From assembly GCA_001871015.1 (NCBI GenBank), contig MNUO01000073.1, forward strand, positions 1 through 6,576: DNA of 6,576 nucleotides, written 5' to 3'. The notes below the pieces were generated by a model. The model saw only the letters and a list, made by a program, of their open reading frames with translations. It had not been told where the DNA came from and ran no database searches. The translations under genes and the position numbers were made by a program. This stretch comes from Candidatus Desantisbacteria bacterium CG1_02_38_46. Its GTDB lineage: Bacteria; Desantisbacteria; UBA1551; UBA1559. This document shows, in pieces, positions 1 to 5,816 of this stretch (positions within the stretch are counted from its first letter, which is position 1; every line of letters begins with the position of its first letter).

Positions 1-495
1 AAATGGTTCCCCGCCCAGAATCGTGAAAAATGAATTTCCGATTTCCTTGCTTTCTTTGACTATTTTGTTCATTATTTCAAGACTTAAGTCATCTTCCCTT
101 ACATAATCTGCAGCATAACATCCCTGGCATCTGAGGTTACATTTCATTGTGGGACTGATAAGAATTGTTGTGGGTGGCTGAAAACCTTCTTTTTTTCTAA
201 AGCTTTCTCTTATTCCATTGTTGATAAGAAGGTGGTTAACCATAAGATTAACAGCGAACTTATCCCTGCAATTCGGATGCAGTTTCCCTAATATATTCTT
301 GGAATAAATCAAACTTGGATGTTCTTTTTCAAACATTTCCCCAACTATTCTCGCCTTTGCCTTATCTTCTGGAAGAGCAGCAAGTCTCTCCGCCATCTTT
401 GCAAGCCTCACTAAATTCTCTTTTGATGCTTTCGGTAAATCCTTCATTATTTTTTTAACCGTCCACCTCTTTACAAAATTCCCAATTACACCCAT
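1..495 (-). CDS. Radical SAM protein, N-terminal part (runs off left edge)
   Basis: This frame is open from an ATG at 495 to the window edge, giving the first 165 residues with no stop. A charged, mostly helical N-terminal region of about 105 residues is followed by the radical SAM core. The 4Fe-4S-binding CxxxCxxC motif reads CNLRCQGC (Cys119, Cys123, Cys126) followed by YAADY. The SAM-contacting GGEP motif is at 161-164, at the end of the first strand-helix unit. These show an enzyme that cleaves S-adenosylmethionine reductively to a 5'-deoxyadenosyl radical. The substrate cannot be read because the rest of the barrel and any C-terminal cluster domain are missing. The CxGCYAA-then-GGEP layout with a helical leader matches a family of uncharacterised radical SAM oxidoreductases. 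It starts 38 bases after the alaS stop and may be co-transcribed. The upstream ribosome-binding region is an odd run of eight G (500-507). Radical SAM assignment is firm; function is unknown. Confidence 0.9.
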   Translation of the reverse strand, partial: MGVIGNFVKRWTVKKIMKDLPKASKENLVRLAKMAERLAALPEDKAKARIVGEMFEKEHPSLIYSKNILGKLHPNCRDKFAVNLMVNHLLINNGIRESFRKKEGFQPPTTILISPTMKCNLRCQGCYAADYVREDDLSLEIMNKIVKESKEIGNSFFTILGGEPF

Positions 496-499
496 TTTA

Positions 500-508
500 C
501 CCCCCCCT
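500..508 (-). promoter_or_regulatory. G8 tract serving as ribosome-binding region of the radical SAM gene
   Basis: On the minus strand the bases before the ATG at 495 read AGGGGGGGG then TAAA. This is the only purine-rich, Shine-Dalgarno-like sequence at a workable distance (4 bases after the tract). A homopolymer of eight G is unusual in this AT-rich segment. Whether it pairs with 16S rRNA is inference. Confidence 0.4.
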
Positions 509-509
509 G

Positions 510-542
510 TACCCCTGTTAGTTTCGTGAGAAACTAGGGGTA
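510..542. repeat. Strong hairpin spanning the alaS stop codon
   Basis: TAGTTTC (519-525) and GAAACTA (530-536) are perfect inverted repeats around a 4-base loop GTGA. Outer arms TACCCC (510-515) and GGGGTA (537-542) extend the stem to 13 pairs with a one-sided 3-base bulge (TGT). The alaS stop codon (minus TAG, 534-536) is inside the stem. On the minus strand, the direction of the genes, no T run follows, so it is a poor intrinsic terminator there. On the plus strand a T6 run follows (547-552), but no plus-strand gene precedes it. It could be a dispersed REP-like palindrome, an RNA processing or stability element, or a structure affecting translation of the radical SAM gene. Confidence 0.6.
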
Positions 543-3149
543 TCCCTTTTTTAATTGTTCTTTTATTAATTCTCTTGCTTTATTTATTGCTTCATGAATC
601 CCTGTTTTTTCTGTACCCTGGGCTTGTGCTTTTAAAGTTTTGCCACCTCCACCACCCTGAATAATTTTCGATATTTCTTTCATAATTTGACCTAAATGGA
701 TTCTTTCTTTTAATTCCTTGCTCGCTCTGCCCACTATAACTGCCCTGTTATCTAAAATAGCACCGAATATGGCAATAATCGGTCTTGTGTTTTTTTCAAT
801 TAATTCATAAAGATGCATCAGAGAATCATAAGAAGCGTTCTCTATTTGTCCAGCTATAATAGAAACCCCTTTAATTTCTTCTTTTTTGTCTATCAGGTCC
901 GCAATCCCTGCCTGGATTATTTGATTGCGCAGCTGCTTTATAGAATCATCTGCCATCTTTTTGTTTTCAATAAGTTCTTTAATTCCTTTTGATAACTTGT
1001 CTGCCGGCAGATTAACCGCCGCTGATATTTCACTCAGTATTCTGAATTGCTCCCTTGTAAATAGATAAGCAGGCCATCCGCATGCCGCCTCAATCCTCCT
1101 GATGCCTTTTGCTATTCCTTCACAACCAGTAATTTTAAATAAACCTATCTCGCCTGTTTTTTCAACATGTGTCCCGCCGCATAATTCTCTGCTTACAGGA
1201 GGCTCGCCAATTGAAACAACCCTGACATTTTCTTCATCATATTTTTCCTGAAATATTGCCAGTGCACCCATCTCCTTTGCCCTGGCAAGTGTAGTTTGAA
1301 CAACTCTAACCTCTAAATTTGCTGTTATTTTCTCATTCACTATTTCCTCAATTTTATCCAGTTCCTCTTTCTTGATAATGGGAAAATGGGTAAAATCAAA
1401 ACGCAAGTAATCCGATGATACCAAAGACCCTCTTTGCTCAATATGGCTTCCAAGAACCTGACGTAAAGATGCCTGAAGGAGATGAGTCGCAGAGTGATGT
1501 CTTGCTATAAAACTGCGTCTCAAAGAATCAACTTCTGCACTAACCTTATCTCCTGTTTTTATTTCACCTTTGATAACCTTTACTTTATGCAAATTAAAAT
1601 TCTGTGTATCAGTAACTTCCAGTGTAGTAGACTCATTGAAAATACGACCGGTATCTCCAACCTGACCGCCTGATTGGGCATAAAAACATGTTTCTTGAAG
1701 AACAATAATTCCATCTTCTCCTTCTTTGAGAGATGGAATTTCTTTATTATCATTTCTAAATATTGCTTTAACCTCAGTTTCTACTTTGAATATAGGTTCA
1801 TATTCTTTACCATACAAATTTACAACTGTTCCAACCCCTGCACCACTTGTCTTAAGTGCTGTGAATTCTTTTTTCTCACGACTGCTACGACTTCGGCTGC
1901 GCTGTTTCTCCATTTCTTTTCTGTACTCATCTTCATCAATGTTAAATCCTTGCTCAAGAGCAATTTCTTTTATTAATTCGACAGGGAAACCATATGTATC
2001 ATAAAGTTTAAATACATCTTTGCCTGGTACCTGTGTTTTCCCAGATTTTTTCATCTGTGCGATTATTTCATCCATCATTCTTACACCCTGGTTGAGTGTA
2101 GCACTGAAATTATTTTCTTCTTCAAGTATTACTTTTGATATGTATTCTCTTTTTTCAACTAACTCAGGGTAAACATCTCTCATAGATTCAACTACAATAG
2201 GTGATAATTTATAAAGAAAAGGCTGGTTATCCCAAGATTTGCCATGTCTTACTGCACGTCTTAAAATCCTGCGCAGAACATACCCCCTGCTTTCGTTTGA
2301 AGGATGAATTCCCTCGCCAATTAAAAAAGTAGCAGCACGAACATGGTCAGAAACTATGCGCAAACTAACAGAAGATTCATCACTGGAAAGATTGTACTTA
2401 TCAACAAGATAATCAAGAACAGGTTTGAAAAGGTCGGTTTCAAATCCACCGTCCACGCCTTGAAGCAAAGAAGTCAGTCTCTCCAGTCCCATTCCTGTAT
2501 CAATATTTTTCTGCGATAATGGTACCAATTTGCCATCGGGCTTGCGGTCGAACTGTGTGAATACAAGATTCCACAGTTCCAGGAACCGGTCACAGTCACA
2601 ACTAACTGAACAATTACTCTTCCCGCAGCCTTTGTCTGGACCTCTGTCCACAATTATTTCAGAGCAGGGTCCACAGGGACCGGTCTCACCCATGGCCCAG
2701 AAGTTCTCCTCCATCTCTACTATTCTCTCATTTAGAATACCAATCTCGTGCCATATTTGAAGTGCAGTATCGTCTCCTTTGTAAATGGAAATCCAGATAT
2801 CTTTTTTTGGAATCCCCATATCTTTTATAAGAAATTCCCACGCCCAGGCACAGGCTTCCCTTTTGAAATAATCTCCAAAGGAAAAATTTCCTAACATCTC
2901 AAAAAATGTATGATGTTTACTTGTGTGTCCCACGGTCTCAAGGTCTACAGTGCGCAAACACTTTTGAATTGTAACCGCTCGGGACATATCATTTTTTCTC
3001 TTAAAAAAATACTCTTTAAGGGGCGACATTCCTGAATTATTAAATAAAAGTGTAGGGTCATCTGTAACAAGAGGCGCACTTGGACAAATTTTATGACCGC
3101 GACTACTAAAAAAATCCAAAAATTTAGAACGAATTTCCTTGCTATTCAT
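534..3149 (-). CDS. alaS: Alanine--tRNA ligase
   Basis: This cytoplasmic class II aminoacyl-tRNA synthetase activates alanine with ATP, charges tRNA-Ala and edits Ser/Gly mischarging. At 871 residues it is full length for bacterial AlaRS. The N-terminal catalytic domain carries the family signatures DDPTLLFNNSGM (30-41), TVGHTSKHHTFFEMLGNFSFGDYF (72-95 region) and DTGMGLERL (217-225). A small cysteine-rich insertion (Cys175, Cys180, Cys184, Cys186) before the LELWNLVF motif looks metal-binding and occurs in a subset of bacterial AlaRS. The editing domain has both zinc motifs: His552-x3-His556 and Cys657-GGT-His661. The C-terminal DHHA1 domain ends with GGGGG (832-836). Residues 417-424 hold an unusual Arg/Ser-rich run (RSRSRSSR) in the linker. 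The ATG at 3149 has a GAGGAAAT ribosome-binding site and lies 8 bases after the recX stop, so recX and alaS are probably co-transcribed. No truncation or missing catalytic residue seen. Confidence 0.98.
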   Translation of the reverse strand: MNSKEIRSKFLDFFSSRGHKICPSAPLVTDDPTLLFNNSGMSPLKEYFFKRKNDMSRAVTIQKCLRTVDLETVGHTSKHHTFFEMLGNFSFGDYFKREACAWAWEFLIKDMGIPKKDIWISIYKGDDTALQIWHEIGILNERIVEMEENFWAMGETGPCGPCSEIIVDRGPDKGCGKSNCSVSCDCDRFLELWNLVFTQFDRKPDGKLVPLSQKNIDTGMGLERLTSLLQGVDGGFETDLFKPVLDYLVDKYNLSSDESSVSLRIVSDHVRAATFLIGEGIHPSNESRGYVLRRILRRAVRHGKSWDNQPFLYKLSPIVVESMRDVYPELVEKREYISKVILEEENNFSATLNQGVRMMDEIIAQMKKSGKTQVPGKDVFKLYDTYGFPVELIKEIALEQGFNIDEDEYRKEMEKQRSRSRSSREKKEFTALKTSGAGVGTVVNLYGKEYEPIFKVETEVKAIFRNDNKEIPSLKEGEDGIIVLQETCFYAQSGGQVGDTGRIFNESTTLEVTDTQNFNLHKVKVIKGEIKTGDKVSAEVDSLRRSFIARHHSATHLLQASLRQVLGSHIEQRGSLVSSDYLRFDFTHFPIIKKEELDKIEEIVNEKITANLEVRVVQTTLARAKEMGALAIFQEKYDEENVRVVSIGEPPVSRELCGGTHVEKTGEIGLFKITGCEGIAKGIRRIEAACGWPAYLFTREQFRILSEISAAVNLPADKLSKGIKELIENKKMADDSIKQLRNQIIQAGIADLIDKKEEIKGVSIIAGQIENASYDSLMHLYELIEKNTRPIIAIFGAILDNRAVIVGRASKELKERIHLGQIMKEISKIIQGGGGGKTLKAQAQGTEKTGIHEAINKARELIKEQLKKGYP

Positions 3150-3154
3150 TTATT

Positions 3155-3184
3155 TCCTCACTCTGTTCGCAATGACTTCGTCAC
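3155..3184. repeat. GTCATTGCGA-type dispersed repeat at the recX 3' end
   Basis: The minus strand reads GAAGTCATTGCGAACAGAG followed by TGAGGAA. This closely resembles the GTCATTGCGAGCGAAGCGAAG-type intergenic repeats I know from many bacterial genomes. Here it encodes the last RecX residues (KSLRTE), the recX stop, and part of the alaS ribosome-binding site. Only one copy is visible in the window, so repeat status is inferred from resemblance. Confidence 0.35.
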
Positions 3185-3655
3185 TTTTTCAATGCTTTCA
3201 TATGAAAATCCGAGACGAAGGAGTTTTCCGCATAATCTTCGCCTGATTTCGTCAGTAATTCTTCCCTGTCCAATCTCCTTTTTTACTACTTTTCTAATCA
3301 GGTCTTCCTCTCGCCACGGCGAGCCTACTTCGGCGGAAACCTCGTTATAAACACTCGAAATTACTTCATTCACTAACTGATGCGAAATTCCTTTTTTAAA
3401 AAGTTCATATTCCAGAACTCTTGAGCCCCTGGGTTTTCTCTTCAGGCGGGAATATGCATAATTTAACGAAAATTTCCTATCATTTAAAAGACTTGCCTTC
3501 ACCAGATATTTTATAACTCTGGATATTATCCCTTGAGAATAACCCCTCTTTTCAAGTTTAGTTTTAAGACGGGAACTTGCGTAATCTCTTCTTCCCAGAA
3601 GTTTGAACGCATACTCTCTCGCCTTTCTTTCTTCCTCATTCTTTTTATTATTCAC
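3158..3655 (-). CDS. recX: Regulatory protein RecX
   Basis: RecX binds RecA filaments in the cytoplasm and limits RecA activity (ATPase, strand exchange, co-protease). The 165-residue length is normal for the family, which is built of tandem three-helix repeats. Recognisable are the N-terminal AREYAFKLLGRRDYASSRL block (12-30), typical of RecX, then LEKRGYS (34-40), the central LKRKPRGSRVLEYELFKKGI (71-90), and the C-terminal LLRLGFSYESIEKV (145-158). The start is GTG at 3655: an in-frame TAA lies just upstream (3668-3670) and GTG is the only standard start before the conserved block. No good Shine-Dalgarno precedes it, so translation may be weak. Residues 105-119 (EVSAEVGSPWREEDL) are encoded by a GC-rich palindrome and look like an insertion between helices. 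recX is usually directly after recA; here two or three small genes and a gap separate them. alaS follows 8 bases after its stop. Confidence 0.93.
   Translation of the reverse strand: MNNKKNEEERKAREYAFKLLGRRDYASSRLKTKLEKRGYSQGIISRVIKYLVKASLLNDRKFSLNYAYSRLKRKPRGSRVLEYELFKKGISHQLVNEVISSVYNEVSAEVGSPWREEDLIRKVVKKEIGQGRITDEIRRRLCGKLLRLGFSYESIEKVTKSLRTE
3301..3341. repeat. GC-rich imperfect palindrome inside recX
   Basis: Outer arms GGTCTTCC (3301-3308) and GGAAACC (3335-3341) pair with one bulge. Inside is a perfect hairpin CTCGCC-AC-GGCGAG (3310-3323), then a smaller GCC...GGC pairing (3323-3334). The stretch is much richer in G and C than the flanking recX sequence. The CTTCGGCGGA / TCCGCCGAAG segment resembles short palindromic repeats scattered in other bacterial genomes. 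It is read in frame as recX codons 105-119. Confidence 0.5.
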
Positions 3656-3721
3656 AATTTTGTCAAATTACCCCATAACCATTAATGAAGGTTGCCAAGA
3701 GGTTATTTAGCGTCGGTAAAT
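3656..3721. other. Leader of recX with inverted repeat
   Basis: This is the non-coding stretch between the possible small gene and recX, and the place where a separate recX promoter would have to lie. ATAACC (3675-3680) and GGTTAT (3701-3706) are perfect 6-base inverted repeats 20 bases apart. A further GGTT (3690-3693) and the ATTAAT core at 3681 give alternative pairings. It could be an operator or a weak leader structure. I cannot identify a convincing -35/-10 pair for recX or an intrinsic terminator for the upstream genes. Confidence 0.3.
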
Positions 3722-3874
3722 CTATAAAACAGGGGGGGTTAGACCCTTGACCTCACAAAATAATGCGTTAGAGGACGAATGTACTGTAACCCCCGCTAAT
3801 TTATCATTGTCATAATCAACCCAATAATGACTCTGTGGGAATTTAAGAATAGGATTTTTCATGCTTAAAACCAT
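3722..3874 (-). CDS. Possible small gene, DUF2283-like fragment (50 codons)
   Basis: An ATG at 3874 begins one base after the TGA of the DUF2283 gene, with an AGAGG ribosome-binding site 6 bases upstream inside that gene. The frame runs 50 codons to TAG at 3722-3724. The stretch SHYWVDYDNDKLAGVTVHSS resembles the second half of DUF2283 proteins. The neighbouring DUF2283 protein has IIIDYDVKGRAVGIEFLDA at 31-49, with the same DYD followed by K/R-x-x-G-(I/V). The C-terminal residues (FCEVKGLTPPVL) are encoded by the repeat-like inverted segment at 3734-3794, so the tail may come from an inserted element. It could be a short real protein, the remnant of a second DUF2283 gene truncated by that element, or a chance frame. 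Coupling and start site support translation; homology is my reading by eye of a few residues. Confidence 0.35.
   Translation of the reverse strand: MVLSMKNPILKFPQSHYWVDYDNDKLAGVTVHSSSNALFCEVKGLTPPVL
3734..3794. repeat. 61-base segment bounded by 8-base inverted repeats
   Basis: GGGGGTTA (3734-3741) and TAACCCCC (3787-3794) are perfect inverted repeats. Between them CCTC (3751-3754) pairs with GAGG (3771-3774), and TAA-TGCG-TTA (3761-3770) is a small palindrome. The left end can also fold as GGGT-TAG-ACCC (3736-3746), followed by TTGACC. That resembles GGGGTCAGACCCCTTGAC-type REP/MITE sequences known from other bacteria. A G7 run (3732-3738) marks the left border. No transposase lies nearby and only one copy is in the window, so a miniature mobile element is a suggestion rather than a call. 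Confidence 0.4.
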
Positions 3875-3875
3875 T

Positions 3876-4106
3876 TCATGCCTCTAATAGTTGCACCTTA
3901 TCTTTCCGGGGTAAAGGAAATTCTACCATTAGTTCGGGCTTACCCGCTAACATCTCCATCGCATCGAGGAATTCTATTCCTACTGCTCTACCCTTGACAT
4001 CATAGTCTATAATTATCCCTTCTTTAATTTCATCACTTTCCTCTATTTTGTCCTCTCGGAAACGAACATATAGAATATCTGTTTCAGGATCATAATTTAT
4101 TCTCAC
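3876..4106 (-). CDS. DUF2283 family protein, putative antitoxin-like partner
   Basis: This 76-residue protein is recognisable as DUF2283 from the N-terminal (M)RINYDPETDILYVRF (2-16) and the second block GIIIDYDVKGRAVGIEFLDA (30-49). The fold is a small beta-rich domain; the C-terminal tail (50-76) is charged and not conserved in my memory. No catalytic residues are evident and the biochemical function is unknown. The start is GTG at 4106, one base after the DUF4258 stop (TAA, 4108-4110), with a clear AAGGAGG ribosome-binding site inside the end of that gene. Translation of the two is therefore almost certainly coupled. DUF2283 genes commonly sit next to DUF4258 genes. That context suggests a toxin-antitoxin-like pair with DUF2283 as the neutralising member, but this is inference. 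Confidence 0.88.
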   Translation of the reverse strand: MRINYDPETDILYVRFREDKIEESDEIKEGIIIDYDVKGRAVGIEFLDAMEMLAGKPELMVEFPLPRKDKVQLLEA

Positions 4107-4107
4107 C

Positions 4108-4371
4108 TTAGTCCTCCTTCCAATATTTTTTAACCTTTGAAGTTTTGTAAACCGTAAAAACTATTTTTCTTTCTCCTTCTTCTCTAAATATTATCCTGAT
4201 TAAAAATTCTTTGTTTTTTCCACTGTCAAAATACTTTCCCTGCGCTATTTTCCTCTCTTTTCTTCCCTCTAATACTTTGGGGAGATCGCGGAGAATCTCT
4301 TTTATCAGTTTTTCTTCTATACCTCTCTCGCTGGCTTGTTTTTTAGCATGAGGAAGAATAGATATTTCCAT
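4108..4371 (-). CDS. DUF4258 family protein, putative toxin-like partner
   Basis: This basic 87-residue protein matches the DUF4258 pattern: HAKKQASERGIEEKLIKEIL (8-27) near the N terminus, a proline-containing turn (DLPKVLEGRKE), a central strand LIRIIFREE (57-65), and the ending VFTVYKTSKVKKYW (71-84). His8, Arg16-Gly17 and the TxYKTxKxxKYW end are the most family-like positions. Function is not established. Size, charge, strand pattern and constant pairing with small DUF2283 genes suggest a RelE-like toxin component, which I infer only. The ATG at 4371 is preceded by AAGGA, which overlaps the recA stop codon (13 bases between genes). It is thus probably expressed on the recA message. A stand-alone role near recA is the alternative. 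Confidence 0.87.
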   Translation of the reverse strand: MEISILPHAKKQASERGIEEKLIKEILRDLPKVLEGRKERKIAQGKYFDSGKNKEFLIRIIFREEGERKIVFTVYKTSKVKKYWKED

Positions 4372-4384
4372 TCTGTATTTATCC

Positions 4385-5389
4385 TTATTTTAAAAGATTC
4401 TGGCGGATCTTTGCCTCAATCTCTTCTGCAATCTTAGGGTTTTCTTTCAGGTACGACCTGGTGTTCTCCCTGCCCTGCCCTATTTTCTCTCCACTAAACG
4501 CAAACCATGTCCCGCTTTTTTCAATAATGTTTTGCTCTAATGCTACATCAAGAATGCATCCTTCCCGGGAAATTCCCTGACCATAAATAATGTCAAACTC
4601 CGCTTTTCTAAATGGAGGTGCAACCTTATTTTTCTTTACTGTAACCCTAACCCGATTACCTATCTCCCGGTCCCCTTCTTTTATTGCCTCAACTCTCCTT
4701 ATATCCATCCTCACTGAAGCGTAAAACTTAAGCGCTCTTCCACCAGGTGTAACCTCAGGATTCCCAAACATTATTCCAACCTTTTCACGCAATTGATTGA
4801 TGAAAATTGTGCAGGTTTTCGATTTACTTATAACTGCTGTAAGTTTCCTCAATGCCTGGGACATCAAACGGGCCTGAAGTGCCATTTGCTGGTCTCCCAT
4901 TTCCCCTTCAATTTCTGCCTGCGGGACAAGTGCCGCAACTGAATCAATTACAATAACATCCACTGCTCCACTTCTAACCAGTGTCTCGGTAATCTCAAGT
5001 GCCTGTTCACCAGAATCAGGCTGGGAAATAAGAAGATTGTCAACATCCACGCCTAACCTTTGGGAATAAGAAGGGTCTATTGCATGTTCTACATCAATAA
5101 ATGCTGCTGCTCCTCCTTTTTTCTGCGCTTCTGCAATAATTTGAAGTGCTAATGTAGTTTTTCCCGATGCATCGGGTCCAAATATTTCAACCACCCTACC
5201 TCTTGGAACACCGCCAATTCCCAGCGCAATATCCAGAGATAATGCACCGGTTGATATTGACTCAATTGGCACAATTTTCCCTTCTCCGAGTTTCATTATT
5301 GCACCCTTACCAAACTGCTTCTCTATCTGCGATACTGCTAAGTCTAAAACCTTTTCTTTGCCTTGCCCTTTTTCTTTTTCCTCAGTCAT
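4385..5389 (-). CDS. recA: Recombinase RecA
   Basis: RecA is the ATP-dependent DNA strand-exchange protein that forms filaments on single-stranded DNA, drives homologous recombination and, where LexA exists, stimulates its self-cleavage. The 334 residues contain the N-terminal oligomerisation helix (about 11-35), Walker A GPDASGKT (71-78), the [10 protein letters not shown] block with Glu101 in the catalytic position, and Walker [13 protein letters not shown] (145-156). DNA-binding loop 1 ([20 protein letters not shown], 161-180) and loop 2 ([27 protein letters not shown], 201-227) follow, then [11 protein letters not shown]. The P-loop has Asp73-Ala74 where Glu-Ser is most usual. The C-terminal tail is short and lacks the long acidic extension of E. 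coli RecA. The ATG at 5389 has a strong AGGAGGAGG site directly next to the PIN stop, 13 bases upstream. No private promoter or LexA box is visible just upstream, so readthrough from thpR and the PIN cassette is likely. Confidence 0.99.
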   Translation of the reverse strand: MTEEKEKGQGKEKVLDLAVSQIEKQFGKGAIMKLGEGKIVPIESISTGALSLDIALGIGGVPRGRVVEIFGPDASGKTTLALQIIAEAQKKGGAAAFIDVEHAIDPSYSQRLGVDVDNLLISQPDSGEQALEITETLVRSGAVDVIVIDSVAALVPQAEIEGEMGDQQMALQARLMSQALRKLTAVISKSKTCTIFINQLREKVGIMFGNPEVTPGGRALKFYASVRMDIRRVEAIKEGDREIGNRVRVTVKKNKVAPPFRKAEFDIIYGQGISREGCILDVALEQNIIEKSGTWFAFSGEKIGQGRENTRSYLKENPKIAEEIEAKIRQNLLK

Positions 5390-5402
5390 ATCTTCCTCCT
5401 CC

Positions 5403-5816
5403 TTATTCCAGATTCTTCTTTTTTATTAGAAAATCTTTCGCTTTTATGATTTGTATATTTTCATACTTGCCTATTTCAAGAAGATGGCGGTCTCCGGATA
5501 TTATGTAGTCAGCCTTGCCATCTATGGCACATTCGAGAAACATATTATCTGAAAGGTCTTTTTTAATAACATTGATTTGGCTTTTCGTTTCAACAAGACG
5601 AGAAAATTTTCTCAAATCATTAACAATGGGCAGAATTTCAGCGGGAGTCAATCCAAATTTAGAATATGCTAATACCCTGATAAATTCCACCTCTATTTTT
5701 CTACTGGAAAGCAATATTATTTTTCCCTGTTTTACTAAATCATATACATCTCTCGGATAACCTTTCCAGAAAAAAGCAGAAATAGTGACATTTGTATCAA
5801 AAACTATGCGTTTCAC
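5403..5816 (-). CDS. PIN-domain toxin, COG1569-type
   Basis: This 137-residue PIN-domain protein is probably a Mg2+-dependent ribonuclease acting as the toxin of a VapBC-like pair. Acidic residues are where the fold needs them: Asp7 in VFDTN (5-9), Glu42/Glu44 in [10 protein letters not shown], Asp90 with Glu95 in SDNMFLECA, and Asp103/Asp109 in [12 protein letters not shown] (102-112). The DNMFLECA...ADYIISGD arrangement is typical of the 'putative toxin-antitoxin system toxin component, PIN family' group. All catalytic acids are present, so the toxin looks intact. The start is GTG at 5816, overlapping the antitoxin stop in a GTGA (4-base overlap), the usual coupling for such pairs. recA begins 13 bases after its stop, an uncommon place for a toxin gene. 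The RNA target is unknown. Confidence 0.9.
   Translation of the reverse strand: MKRIVFDTNVTISAFFWKGYPRDVYDLVKQGKIILLSSRKIEVEFIRVLAYSKFGLTPAEILPIVNDLRKFSRLVETKSQINVIKKDLSDNMFLECAIDGKADYIISGDRHLLEIGKYENIQIIKAKDFLIKKKNLE

Noticed and set aside
1482-2760. Several plus-strand open frames of 60-100 codons opposite alaS, plus one at 3093-3350 opposite alaS/recX
   Set aside because: They lie antisense to strongly conserved coding sequence, show no recognisable domains or convincing ribosome-binding sites, and have the composition expected of shadows.
3661-3666. Perfect TTGACA (minus strand) eight bases from the end to the recX GTG start, as a -35 box
   Set aside because: A -10 box at normal spacing would fall inside recX, where only AAGAAT is found, and there is no later start codon ahead of the conserved RecX block.
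3738-3773. GTTAGAC and GCGTTAGAGG resembling integron attC core sites
   Set aside because: The second copy breaks the GTTRRRY rule, both are in the same orientation 29 bases apart, and no matching RYYYAAC partner at a suitable distance was found.
3734-3794. The inverted-repeat segment as a tRNA or tRNA-like RNA
   Set aside because: It is too short, lacks the T-loop TTCRA signature, and its internal pairings do not give D, anticodon and T arms.
3809-3831. GTCAT...ATGAC inverted repeat after the DUF2283 gene as an intrinsic terminator
   Set aside because: Only five perfect pairs, AT-rich, interrupted by mismatches, not followed by a T run on the minus strand, and it lies inside the possible 50-codon gene.
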